Shown here piece by piece: positions 1-6,754 of a DNA stretch of 11,949 bases; within the stretch, counting starts at the first letter, position 1; each line of letters begins with the position of its first letter. A program made the translations under genes and the position numbers. Under the pieces are notes generated by a model. It ran no database searches. It saw only the letters and a program-made list of their open reading frames with translations, and was not told the DNA's origin. The stretch is from contig JAPLUJ010000685.1 of the NCBI GenBank assembly GCA_026397695.1, forward strand, positions 1-11,949. Direction: 5' to 3'. Origin of the DNA: Verrucomicrobiota bacterium (GTDB lineage Bacteria; Verrucomicrobiota; Verrucomicrobiia; Verrucomicrobiales; Akkermansiaceae).

Positions 1-438
1 CTCTTCGCCGAGCACTCCGGCCACCACTTCACAACGGTGGTTCAACGGGGGATTGGCGTCTAACAGATTGATCCAACTGCCCGCCGCGCCGCCTTTAGGA
101 TCCGGGCAGCCGAACACCAAGCGCTGCGGCCGGCAATGAACGACAGCCCCGGCACACATCGGGCACGGCTCCTTGGTGACGTAAAGCGTGCATTTTTCCA
201 AGCGCCAATCGCCCACCGACTCTTGCGCCGCCGTGAGCGCTAACATTTCCGCATGGGCGGTCGCATCCTTGAGCGTTTCCACTTGGTTCCAGGCCCGGGC
301 GATGATCCGGCCCTCGCGCACCACCACCGCGCCTACCGGCACCTCACCGGCGGCATACGCCTTGCGTGCCTCACGCAGCGCCTGCCCCATGAAGTAAACG
401 TCGCTGTGCAAATCAATGATAGGGCTAATCTCTTCCAT
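1..438 (-). CDS. tadA: tRNA-specific adenosine deaminase TadA (3' end cut by window edge)
   Basis: Zinc-dependent deaminase of the cytidine-deaminase fold that converts adenosine-34 to inosine in the anticodon of a tRNA (tRNA-Arg in most bacteria). Reading the minus strand from the ATG at 438 gives 146 residues before the left edge. The zinc and catalytic motif H62-A-E64 and the second zinc motif P91-C92-P-M-C95 are both present, followed by the family-typical stretch with VFGCPDPKGGAAGS (residues 108-121) and a GVL near the end. An in-frame TGA lies seven codons upstream of the ATG, so this start is well fixed. The E. coli protein is about 167 residues, so only the last 10-20 residues should be missing. 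A deoxycytidylate or guanine deaminase is the alternative, but the PCPMCAGA and DPKGGAAGS context fits TadA. It is divergent from rpe, and no Shine-Dalgarno is visible. Confidence 0.92.
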   Translation of the reverse strand, partial: MEEISPIIDLHSDVYFMGQALREARKAYAAGEVPVGAVVVREGRIIARAWNQVETLKDATAHAEMLALTAAQESVGDWRLEKCTLYVTKEPCPMCAGAVVHCRPQRLVFGCPDPKGGAAGSWINLLDANPPLNHRCEVVAGVLGEE

Positions 439-575
439 GACCGAGGGGGTAAACGATCACGCCGCAAAATGCACGCGGATTCCTGTAACACCTTTCCATG
501 AAAAAATGCTGTCTATTCCTCCCGACCGTAAGATTTTGCGTGTCAGATAGGGCGCTTCGTGGTTCGTATCGGTCC
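439..575. other. Divergent intergenic region between tadA and rpe
   Basis: This 137-base stretch separates the two divergent starts and must hold promoters for both directions. It is richer in A and T than the flanking genes, for example around the A-run near 499-505 and the T-rich stretch near 531-537. I could not pick out a convincing -35/-10 pair or an operator. An ATG at 498 opens the rpe frame earlier, but the 26 residues it would add resemble no Rpe N-terminus, so I treat them as untranslated. Confidence 0.5.
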
Positions 576-1247
576 GTGATTCCGAAACACACTTTCCATG
601 ACCGGGTGATTGCCCCCTCGCTACTGGCAGCGGATTTCTCCCGCATCGGCGAAGAAGTCGGGCGGGCCGTCCGGGCGGGCGCGGATTGGCTGCATCTGGA
701 TGTGATGGACGGGCATTTCGTGGATAACATTTCCTTTGGTCCCGATATCGTACAAACGGTCCGTCTAACGACCGCCCTTGTCTTGGATGTGCACCTGATG
801 CTTGCGCGGCCGGACCATTATTTGCAGCGTTTCATTGATGCTGGATCGGATATGATCACCGTCCACGTCGAGGCCGATCACGACGTCGCCAACACCCTGC
901 GGCGGATCCGTCAAACCGGCCTCCAAGCGGGACTGGCGCTCAATCCCGCCACGCCCTTGAGCACCGTCGAGCCGTTTCTCGATCAAATCGACCTCTTGCT
1001 GTGCATGACCGTGGTCCCCGGCTTGGGCGGACAGTCATTCATGCCAGAGGTGCTAACAAAAATCGCCGCCGCCGCACAGATCCGGCAAACCCACAACCTG
1101 TCATTTCACATTGAGGTGGACGGGGGCATCGACGCGGTTACCGCCGCCCGCTGCGCCGTGGCGGGCGCCAACGTCATGGTCGCCGGTTCCGCCACTTTCC
1201 GCATGCCGGACATGGCCGCCGCCATCACCGCCATGCGCATGGCGTGA
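576..1247 (+). CDS. rpe: Ribulose-phosphate 3-epimerase
   Basis: Interconverts D-ribulose 5-phosphate and D-xylulose 5-phosphate in the pentose phosphate pathway; cytosolic TIM barrel. With the GTG start at 576 the protein is 223 residues (E. coli 225). The N-terminal signature IAPSLLAADF begins at residue 13. Expected metal ligands are visible: H40 and D42 in HLDVMDGHF, H73 in VHLM, and D182 in EVDGGID; D42 and D182 are also the acid/base pair. The phosphate-binding AGSATF lies near residue 203. The loop that is usually MSVNPGFGGQ reads MTVVPGLGGQ, so the usual Asn is Val. The start is uncertain: GTG 606 gives 213 residues beginning right at the signature, and ATG 498 adds 26 residues unlike the family. 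No Shine-Dalgarno precedes any of them. It is the first plus-strand gene, 85 bases ahead of purD. Confidence 0.92.
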   Translation: MIPKHTFHDRVIAPSLLAADFSRIGEEVGRAVRAGADWLHLDVMDGHFVDNISFGPDIVQTVRLTTALVLDVHLMLARPDHYLQRFIDAGSDMITVHVEADHDVANTLRRIRQTGLQAGLALNPATPLSTVEPFLDQIDLLLCMTVVPGLGGQSFMPEVLTKIAAAAQIRQTHNLSFHIEVDGGIDAVTAARCAVAGANVMVAGSATFRMPDMAAAITAMRMA

Positions 1248-1332
1248 AATTCCCGGCATGTATCCGGCGTTTCACCGCAACATTTGGTGATTCAGGTTGT
1301 GTCTGGCCTGGAATTCCGTGAAAATCCTGCCG

Positions 1333-2586
1333 ATGAAACTATTGGTTGTCGGCAAAGGAGGACGCGAACACGCACTGGTGAGAGCTCTAGCGGAATCGCC
1401 GGGACAACCCGAAGTGTTCTGCTTCCCCGGCAGCGACGCGATTTTTGAAATCGCCAAACCGATCGCGGCCGATGGTCTTGAATCGCTCGTTGCCTGGATG
1501 AAAGCCAACGCCATCGACCTCTGCGTGGCCGGCGAGGAAAGCTACCTCGTCAAAGGCCCGGGACTCGCCAACCTCTGCGCCCAACACGGCATCCCGTGCT
1601 GGGGTCCGCCCAAGGAGTCCGCCCAGTTAGAAGCCAGCAAGGAGTTCGCCAAGCAATTCCTGGTCCGCAACGGCATCCCCACCGCGCGCGCCACCGCCAC
1701 CGACACGTTGGAAGAAGCCGTCGCCGCCATCGCCGGCGAATACCCGACGGTTCTCAAATACGATGGCCTCGCCGCCGGCAAGGGCGTGGCCGTCTGCGCG
1801 GATGAAACGTCCGCTCTAACATTCTTGGATGAGGTTTTCACCCAACGCCGCTTCGGTGCGGGGCGCGTGCTTGTCGAGCAATGTCTTAGCGGCCCCGAGG
1901 TTTCGGTGTTTGCCGCGATCATCGATGATCAATACCTCGTGTTCACTCCGGCCCGCGATTACAAGCGCGCTTGCGACGGCGATCGCGGCCCTAACACCGG
2001 CGGCATGGGTGCCGTTGCCAGCCGCCGCCTGGTGACCGAAGACGTCATGGCGCGCATCGAACAGGAAATCGTCCGGCCTACCGTCGCCGGCCTGCGCAAG
2101 GAAGGTCTGCCGTATCGCGGTTTCCTCTACTTCGGCCTGATGCTCACGCCGCTCGGCCCGCAAGTCATCGAATACAACTGCCGCTTCGGTGACCCCGAGT
2201 GCCAGGCGGTCATGCCCTTGGTGCATGGCGATCTCGCCACCTTCTGCCTTGCCGGTGCAAATGGCGCACTGCGCCGTGACCTCATCACCTTCGATGACGG
2301 CTGGAGCGTCTGTGTCATCCTCGCCTCCGCCGGCTATCCAGAATCATCGCGCAACGGAGATCTCATCGCCGGTCTCGCAAACACCGGAGATTTCCGCGTT
2401 TACCACGCCGGCACCCGCAAAAAAACCGATGGCGCATGGGAAACCCATGGCGGCCGCGTGCTCGCCGTCGTCTCCGGCGGCACCACCCGCCAGGCAGCCG
2501 TCGCCAAGGCCCATGCCGCTGCCGATCTCATCCGATTCGACGGCTTGCAACGCCGCCGCGACATCGGTATCCTCAACTTCGATTGA
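1333..2586 (+). CDS. purD: Phosphoribosylamine--glycine ligase (GAR synthetase)
   Basis: Catalyses step two of de novo purine synthesis: ATP-dependent joining of 5-phosphoribosylamine and glycine. The 417-residue length matches the family (about 420-430). The N-terminal signature reads VVGKGGREHAL (residues 5-15) where most have GSGGREHAL. ATP-grasp landmarks follow in order: KYDGLAAGKGVAV near residues 140-152, GPEVSVFA near 187-194, the DGDRGPNTGGMGA segment near 215-227, and EYNCRFGDPECQ near 280-291. The ATG at 1333 puts the conserved signature directly at the N-terminus, so the 12-codon upstream extension to 1297 is unlikely. An AAAGGAGG run at 1354-1361 resembles a ribosome-binding site but lies inside the signature. 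Its stop is 7 bases from pyrR, so the two are probably co-transcribed. Confidence 0.95.
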   Translation: MKLLVVGKGGREHALVRALAESPGQPEVFCFPGSDAIFEIAKPIAADGLESLVAWMKANAIDLCVAGEESYLVKGPGLANLCAQHGIPCWGPPKESAQLEASKEFAKQFLVRNGIPTARATATDTLEEAVAAIAGEYPTVLKYDGLAAGKGVAVCADETSALTFLDEVFTQRRFGAGRVLVEQCLSGPEVSVFAAIIDDQYLVFTPARDYKRACDGDRGPNTGGMGAVASRRLVTEDVMARIEQEIVRPTVAGLRKEGLPYRGFLYFGLMLTPLGPQVIEYNCRFGDPECQAVMPLVHGDLATFCLAGANGALRRDLITFDDGWSVCVILASAGYPESSRNGDLIAGLANTGDFRVYHAGTRKKTDGAWETHGGRVLAVVSGGTTRQAAVAKAHAAADLIRFDGLQRRRDIGILNFD

Positions 2587-2593
2587 ACCACCC

Positions 2594-3127
2594 ATGCACC
2601 AACTCACCCTTACCGCCGAAGACATCGCAGCCGGAGTGGAACGCCTCGCCCTAGCCATCCGTAAGAAAACCCAGGGCAAAGCACTCGCGCTGATCGGCAT
2701 CCGCAGCCGCGGCGACGAAGTGGCCCAGCGCCTCCTCAACGTCCTTTCCGCAGAGGACCGTGACTTGTCCTTCGGGGTGCTCGACATCTCACTCTATCGG
2801 GACGATTTCGCACACCTCCACGAAAACCCCGCACTCCAGGAAAGCGACATTCCTTTTACCGTCGAGGGTGCCCACATCATCCTCGTGGACGACGTGCTCT
2901 TTACCGGACGCACGATCCGCGCCGCCCTCGACGCGCTCTCCGATTACGGTCGTCCCGCCAAGGTCGAACTCGCCGTCCTGATAGACCGCGGGCACCGTGA
3001 AATGCCCATCCAACCGGATTATGTGGGCATCACTCTCGACACCCATCGCCTCGATCATGTATGGGTGTCGTTGGAAGGGACGGACGGCCTGGACCAAGTT
3101 CAGATCGTCGAAAAAGCAATGCCATGA
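2594..3127 (+). CDS. pyrR: PyrR: pyrimidine operon regulator / uracil phosphoribosyltransferase
   Basis: Phosphoribosyltransferase-fold protein of 177 residues (B. subtilis PyrR 181). In well-studied species it binds the pyr mRNA leader in response to UMP and causes attenuation, with weak UPRTase activity. The PRPP-binding loop LVDDVLFTGRTIR is at residues 97-109. Family landmarks GIRSRGDEVAQRL (35-47), DISLYRDD (64-71) and LIDRGHREMPI (129-139) are all present, the last distinguishing PyrR from plain UPRTases and hypoxanthine PRTases. It sits 7 bases after purD and overlaps the next gene by four bases (ATGA at 3124-3127), with pyrB and pyrC downstream, so pyr control is the natural role. I saw no recognisable PyrR-binding loop or antiterminator upstream of purD, before pyrB or in the pyrB-pyrC gap, so the regulatory target is not evident here. 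Confidence 0.95.
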   Translation: MHQLTLTAEDIAAGVERLALAIRKKTQGKALALIGIRSRGDEVAQRLLNVLSAEDRDLSFGVLDISLYRDDFAHLHENPALQESDIPFTVEGAHIILVDDVLFTGRTIRAALDALSDYGRPAKVELAVLIDRGHREMPIQPDYVGITLDTHRLDHVWVSLEGTDGLDQVQIVEKAMP

Positions 3128-3955
3128 GCCTCCTGCCACAGCGCAAGAAATCCCCCGAGGAGATTGCCCAACTCCGCGAATCCCTCGGCATCCCCGGATT
3201 TGATCCCGGGGAGGAAGCAGCGTCGCCAACGCCTCCACCCGCCACGGCAACGCCTGATAGGCTCATCCCTGCCCCTCTCCTGCCAACACAATCTCCAAGC
3301 ATCCCTCCCGCCGCTCCGCCCCCCCTCATCCCGTTGCCCGCTCCGGTTCATCACGGACCCAAGCCGGTCCACTCGCTCAAACGCTCGGAAAGAATCCCCA
3401 TCCTGCCGCTCGATCAACCCCCATCCGTGGAGCAAGACACCACGCCCCCCCCCATCTTCAAACCCGGCCGCTCGCTGCGCAAATCCGAGCCAGCACTCCT
3501 GCCGGCCATGCCCCATGCCGTGCCCCATGCAGAATCCAACCTCCCCCAATCCCGCCACGACGAACACGAACTGGCCGAAATCCGCCGCCGTGAAGCGCTC
3601 GCCATGTTAGATCCCGTGGCCCATCGCAAACTCGTCGCCGCCCATCCCGCCCTCATCATCCCCGGCTATCTGATCGCCATCGCCGGCGCGTCCCGCCGCC
3701 CTCGAGTTATGCTCCATCGTTTTTTTCCCGCCGTTAGACGCCGCCCCTCTCCCCGGAGCATCCTCCTTCGTTTTCTCCTCACTCCCCATCACCATCCCCG
3801 CTTGCTGCGCCGCCATCGCGCTGTTCATCGCGGGTTTCATCGCCCTCAAAAAACCCCTCTCCCGCCATCATGCCGCCTTCATCGCGGTGATCACCCTGTT
3901 CGTCATCGTTTTCGGTGCACTTCACTTTTTCCCCCACCTCCGAAATGCCACATAA
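3124..3955 (+). CDS. Proline-rich membrane protein of unknown function, apparent +1 frameshift
   Basis: I do not recognise a family. The ATG at 3124 overlaps the pyrR stop (ATGA). The reading frame starts MSLLPQRKKSPEE, a charged segment of about 30 residues, then a long Pro/Ala-rich linker (about residues 34-140), then a charged segment ending in LDPVAHRKL. A hydrophobic run (ALIIPGYLIAIAG, about 176-188) follows. After that the original frame turns into Arg/His/Pro-rich sequence typical of an out-of-frame read and runs 106 bases into pyrB to a stop at 4048-4050. The +1 frame, closed by a TGA at 3671-3673 but open from 3674 to the TAA at 3953-3955, encodes two strong transmembrane segments (IALFIAGFIAL and AVITLFVIVFGALHFF) and ends just inside pyrB in an operon-like overlap. 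The intact product would therefore be about 276 residues with two or three C-terminal membrane helices and a cytosolic Pro-rich tail. The shift lies between 3674 and about 3730; a T7 run at 3720-3726 is the obvious candidate. Confidence 0.65.
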
Positions 3956-4871
3956 AGACCTGCTCGACATCGCATCCCTCGATCGCTCGGAAATCGACCA
4001 CCTCCTCGATCAATCCGTCCCCTTCAAGGAACTCTTCACCCGTTCGGTGAAAAAAGTCCCCGCCCTCAAGGGAAAATCCGTGCTCATGCTCTTCTACGAG
4101 GCCAGCACCCGCACCCACTCGTCTTTCGAAGTCGCCGCCAAACGCCTGTCCGCCGATGTCATCAACTTCGACGTCGCCCGCTCGTCCATCACCAAGGGCG
4201 AATCCGTTAGGGAAACCGTCGAAACCCTGCAGGCCATGCGCACCGACTTCATCATCGTCCGCCACAGCCGCTCCGGCCTCCCCGGCCAAATCGCCAAACT
4301 CACCCGCGCCTCGGTCATCAATGCCGGCGACGGCGCCCACGCCCATCCCACCCAGGCGCTGTTAGACGCCTTCACCATCAAGGAAATATGCCCCGATCCC
4401 GCCGGCAAAAAAGTCCTCATCGTCGGCGACATCCTGCACTCGCGCGTCGCCCGCTCGACCAGCTTGATCCTGCAAAAACTCGGCGTCGAGGTCGCCCACC
4501 TCGGTCCCGGTTCGCTGGTCCCGCGCCTGTGTGAAAACATCCGCCGCTTCACCGATTACCCGCAAGCCATGGCCTGGACCCCGGACTTCATCTATCTGCT
4601 GCGCGTCCAGATGGAACGCCAGGACGTGCAATACTTCCCCAGTCTGCGCGAATACCACCGCCTCTACGGCGTCACCGAAGCCCGCCTCGCCGAAATCCGC
4701 GACCGCGGCCTCTATATCATGCACCCCGGCCCGGTCAATCGCGGCGTCGAACTCTGCGACGCCGTCATGGATTACGAACGCACCCTCATCAACGACCAGG
4801 TCGAAAACGGCATCGCCGTTAGAATGGCCGTGCTCTACTGGCTCAAGCCGGGGGCGGCTCAAAGTTCGTAG
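3945..4871 (+). CDS. pyrB: Aspartate carbamoyltransferase catalytic subunit
   Basis: Forms N-carbamoyl-L-aspartate from carbamoyl phosphate and aspartate, step two of pyrimidine synthesis. From the ATG at 3945 the protein has 308 residues (E. coli catalytic chain 310-311). Carbamoyl-phosphate motif S-T-R-T is at 54-57, the S80...K84 loop is in SSITKGES, H107 in VRHSRSG, HPTQ at 134-137, HSRVARS at 165-171, R220 in LLRVQ, and HPGPVNRG at 260-267. All catalytic landmarks are intact. The start overlaps the stop of the upstream membrane-protein gene by 11 bases, which suggests translational coupling; an upstream ATG at 3915 would add ten residues without family support. No pyrI regulatory-subunit gene is present. 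The cluster partner pyrC lies 546 bases downstream, separated by two small genes. Confidence 0.96.
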   Translation: MPHKDLLDIASLDRSEIDHLLDQSVPFKELFTRSVKKVPALKGKSVLMLFYEASTRTHSSFEVAAKRLSADVINFDVARSSITKGESVRETVETLQAMRTDFIIVRHSRSGLPGQIAKLTRASVINAGDGAHAHPTQALLDAFTIKEICPDPAGKKVLIVGDILHSRVARSTSLILQKLGVEVAHLGPGSLVPRLCENIRRFTDYPQAMAWTPDFIYLLRVQMERQDVQYFPSLREYHRLYGVTEARLAEIRDRGLYIMHPGPVNRGVELCDAVMDYERTLINDQVENGIAVRMAVLYWLKPGAAQSS

Positions 4872-4965
4872 TTAATGGTTATTTGTTTTTTGGAAATGCC
4901 AAAGCTCCACACCTCTTCCCCAATAACTTCTAACATATAACCAATGACTTTCACCTCCCCCACCC
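4872..4965. other. AT-richer gap after pyrB
   Basis: These 94 bases are visibly richer in A and T than the surrounding genes. They contain a weak TTTGG/CCAAA hairpin at about 4890-4905 without a following T-tract, and a split inverted pair TGGTTAT (4876-4882) and ATAACCA (4937-4943). Neither is convincing as a terminator or attachment site. I saw no ribosome-binding site ahead of the small gene at 4966. The composition change begins here and runs to about 5330. Confidence 0.4.
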
Positions 4966-5133
4966 ATGCCCACCCCGTTTGACGAACACCTCGCGTTAAA
5001 ACAAGCCGCCCGCAAATCGCGCGCCGGTCTATCATGGGAGGAAAAAGTGCACTTGATCGAGCGCATGAAACAACAACTCAACTCATGGAAAAAACCCTCG
5101 AAGTCCTCAATCGCCTCGAAGCCGCAGGTTTGA
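4966..5133 (+). CDS. Small charged protein, first member of a two-gene module
   Basis: The frame from the ATG at 4966 encodes 55 residues, highly charged and probably helical: an N-terminal segment with DEHLALKQAARK, then SWEEKVHLIERMKQQLNSWKK (about residues 24-43). The pattern W-E-E-K-V, a few residues, I-E-R-M resembles small proteins that I recall being encoded just upstream of nucleotidyltransferase-like genes, where the pair is often suspected to be toxin-antitoxin-like. That parallel is from memory. The last dozen residues (Ser/Lys-rich) come from sequence that overlaps the second gene by 49 bases and may be a non-native tail. It lies in the gap between pyrB and pyrC, with codon use more A/T-ended than its neighbours. 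No Shine-Dalgarno is visible. Confidence 0.55.
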   Translation: MPTPFDEHLALKQAARKSRAGLSWEEKVHLIERMKQQLNSWKKPSKSSIASKPQV

Positions 5134-5318
5134 TGGGTCGCTACGCGATTGGCGGTGCCGTAGCCGCCGCGTACTACGTCGAACCAACGGTGACAGAAGG
5201 AGTCTTAAGCAAAGGCGCTTTCATGCGCGTTCTGGTCCGCTTCTCACTGCTCGACAAGTGGGACCAATTCATCCTGAGACATTTCGATGGCCAAGAACCA
5301 AGTTTCCCCATCCCCTAG
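5085..5318 (+). pseudogene. Nucleotidyltransferase-like protein with internal deletion (AbiEii-type fold suspected)
   Basis: From the ATG at 5085 the frame encodes 77 residues. The first 35 (MEKTLEVLNRLEAAGLMGRY followed by AIGGAVAAAYYVEPTVTE) match the N-terminal pattern of nucleotidyltransferase-fold proteins in which YAIGGAVAA.YY.EP.T is followed by a D-L-D-V catalytic segment. Here the catalytic aspartates and the whole middle are absent. The sequence jumps at about residue 36 to GVLSKGAFMRVLVRFSLLDKWDQF, which looks like the C-terminal end of the same family, after the usual KD.AR segment. Intact relatives as I recall them are roughly 170-190 residues, so about 100 residues would be missing, in frame. 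It may still be translated, but nucleotidyl transfer is unlikely. The family assignment is pattern recognition, not a search. It overlaps the preceding small gene by 49 bases. Confidence 0.55.
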
Positions 5319-5355
5319 ACTCTCCATGGATCCACCTATCATTTTCCAATTCAAC

Positions 5356-5391
5356 CTCCGCGCCCCACTCCGCGACCTCCGCGCCTCCGCG
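5356..5391. repeat. Four-copy CTCCGCG cluster upstream of pyrC
   Basis: The heptamer CTCCGCG occurs at 5356-5362, 5368-5374, 5377-5383 and 5385-5391, with start-to-start spacings of 12, 9 and 8 bases. It sits in the 99-base gap between the truncated nucleotidyltransferase-like gene and the pyrC start, ending 26 bases before the ATG. Similar short clusters of near-repeated C-rich/GCG heptamers occur in intergenic regions of varied bacteria, from memory. No function is apparent. It might be an insertion scar, a binding site, or a small dispersed repeat. Confidence 0.6.
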
Positions 5392-5417
5392 TTTCGATTT
5401 ACCTAACAAAACTACCC

Positions 5418-6698
5418 ATGCCCCTCCTCATCACCAACGCCCGCATCGCCTCCGAAAACTCGCCGGACCTGACAAACGCCGACGTGCTGCTCGCCGAGGG
5501 AATCATCCAACAGATCGGCGCCGTCCTGGCCGTGCCTGAAGCCACCCGCGTCATCGACGCCCGCGGGCGCATCCTGTTGCCCGGCATGTTTGACGCCCAT
5601 GTGCATTTGCGCGAACCCGGCTTCGAAGCCAAGGAAACCATCGCCAGCGGCACCGGAGCCGCCATCAACGGCGGCATCACCGGCGTGGTCATGATGCCTA
5701 ACACCCAACCCGCCATCGACTCCGCAACTGTTGTTAGACAAGTGCTGGAAATCGTCAAATGTACGGCCCAGATCCCGGTTTTCTGTGCCGGTTGTGTCAC
5801 CAAGGAACGTCACGGCAAGGAACTATCAGGCATCGACGGCATGCGCGCGCTGGGCGTGAAGATGCTCACCGACGATGGTGACACCACCGGTGACCCGGCG
5901 GTGTTGATGCGTGCCATGCAATACGCCACCGAGTTCGGCATGTTCTTCGCCAGCCATTGCGAGGTCCCCGAACTCGCCGGCCCGCGCGCCCTCAACGATG
6001 GACCCGTGAGCTACCGCCTCGGCATCAAGGGCTCGCCCGCCTGCGCCGAGGAAATCATCATCGAACGCGACATCCGCCTGGCCCACGCCACCGGTGCCCA
6101 TATCCACATCCAACATGTCTCGAGCCAACTCGGCATGGAATCCATCCGCGCCTGGAAACACCGCGGCGATGTTAGATTAACCGCCGAACTCTCCCCACAC
6201 CATCTGCTCTTCACCGACGAGGACATCGGCGACTACGACACCCACTACAAAATGAACCCGCCGCTGCGTACCCGGGCGGACAAAGAGGCGCTCCTGCAAG
6301 GGCTCATCGACGGCGTCTTCGACCTCATCGCCACCGACCACGCACCGCACACGCCGTTCGAGAAATCGCAGGATTTCACCACCGCACCTAACGGCATCAC
6401 CGGCCTCGATACCGCGCTGGTCTCGCTCCACCACCACTTCGTCGCCACCCACAAATTCGGCTGGAATCTCATCGTCAAACGCTTCAGCGCCGAGCCCCGC
6501 CGCCTCATGGGCCTGCCCGCCGCCGCCATCGCGGAAGGCCAAGCGGTGGATCTCATCCTCTTCGACCCCGCTGCCACCACCACCTTCACCCGCGACTTCA
6601 TGCAATCGAAATCCCAAAACACCCCGTTCCTCGACCAAACCCTCAACGGCCGCGTGGACCTGGTCGTGTTAGGGGAAAACATCCTGCTAGAACGTTGA
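5418..6698 (+). CDS. pyrC: Dihydroorotase, class I
   Basis: Interconverts N-carbamoyl-L-aspartate and dihydroorotate, step three of pyrimidine synthesis; zinc amidohydrolase. The 426-residue length and motif FDAHVHLREPG (58-68) place it in class I, like the Aquifex and Bacillus enzymes, rather than the shorter E. coli class II. Metal ligands by family pattern are all present: H61 and H63, D153 in LTDDG, H180 in SHCE, H233 in IQHVS, and D307 in ATDHAPH. It is therefore a competent enzyme rather than the inactive PyrC' paralogue that accompanies some PyrB proteins. The ATG at 5418 gives the usual short N-terminal beta-sandwich start (MPLLITNARI). No Shine-Dalgarno precedes it. It is last in the plus run and is followed by a hairpin. 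Confidence 0.95.
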   Translation: MPLLITNARIASENSPDLTNADVLLAEGIIQQIGAVLAVPEATRVIDARGRILLPGMFDAHVHLREPGFEAKETIASGTGAAINGGITGVVMMPNTQPAIDSATVVRQVLEIVKCTAQIPVFCAGCVTKERHGKELSGIDGMRALGVKMLTDDGDTTGDPAVLMRAMQYATEFGMFFASHCEVPELAGPRALNDGPVSYRLGIKGSPACAEEIIIERDIRLAHATGAHIHIQHVSSQLGMESIRAWKHRGDVRLTAELSPHHLLFTDEDIGDYDTHYKMNPPLRTRADKEALLQGLIDGVFDLIATDHAPHTPFEKSQDFTTAPNGITGLDTALVSLHHHFVATHKFGWNLIVKRFSAEPRRLMGLPAAAIAEGQAVDLILFDPAATTTFTRDFMQSKSQNTPFLDQTLNGRVDLVVLGENILLER

Positions 6699-6720
6699 CC
6701 CGCCGCATGCGCGGGTTATG
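6698..6720 (+). terminator. Candidate intrinsic terminator after pyrC
   Basis: A perfect six-base-pair stem ACCCGC (6698-6703) / GCGGGT (6711-6716), closing a seven-base loop that could pair further, begins at the last base of the pyrC stop codon. It is followed by TATGTTTC, which is only moderately T-rich. Its position between convergent pyrC and the M16 peptidase gene fits a terminator that may act in both directions. The short stem and weak T-tract keep confidence modest. Confidence 0.5.
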
Positions 6721-6754
6721 TTTCATGCTGCCATGCCTCCGCGCCAGCTCAGGA

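Noticed and set aside
188..501. Plus-strand frames at 188-397 and 253-501
   Set aside because: They are antisense to tadA, whose zinc motifs are intact on the minus strand.
1271..1290. Five-base-pair hairpin TCACC/GGTGA between rpe and purD
   Set aside because: The stem is short, the loop is nine bases and there is no T-tract, so it is not a supported terminator or attenuator.
1354..1361. AAAGGAGG resembling a strong ribosome-binding site, with a GTG shortly after
   Set aside because: It encodes the conserved N-terminal GKGGREHAL signature of PurD, so the true start must lie upstream at 1333.
2189..2593. Long N-terminal extension of the pyrR frame starting at 2189
   Set aside because: It overlaps purD in another frame, is Ser/Pro-rich shadow sequence, and the PyrR family begins at the 2594 ATG.
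3507..3535. Local repeat of CCATGC units in the proline-rich gene
   Set aside because: It encodes a short MPHAVPHA duplication in a low-complexity linker and needs no other explanation.
3727..4050. C-terminal part of the 3124 frame after about 3727
   Set aside because: It is Arg/His/Pro-rich and overlaps pyrB; the +1 frame has the membrane helices and the sensible stop.
4876..4943. Inverted pair TGGTTAT / ATAACCA around the pyrB end, considered as an attachment site or terminator
   Set aside because: Seven bases with a 54-base spacer in AT-rich DNA is easily expected by chance, and there is no T-tract or integrase nearby.
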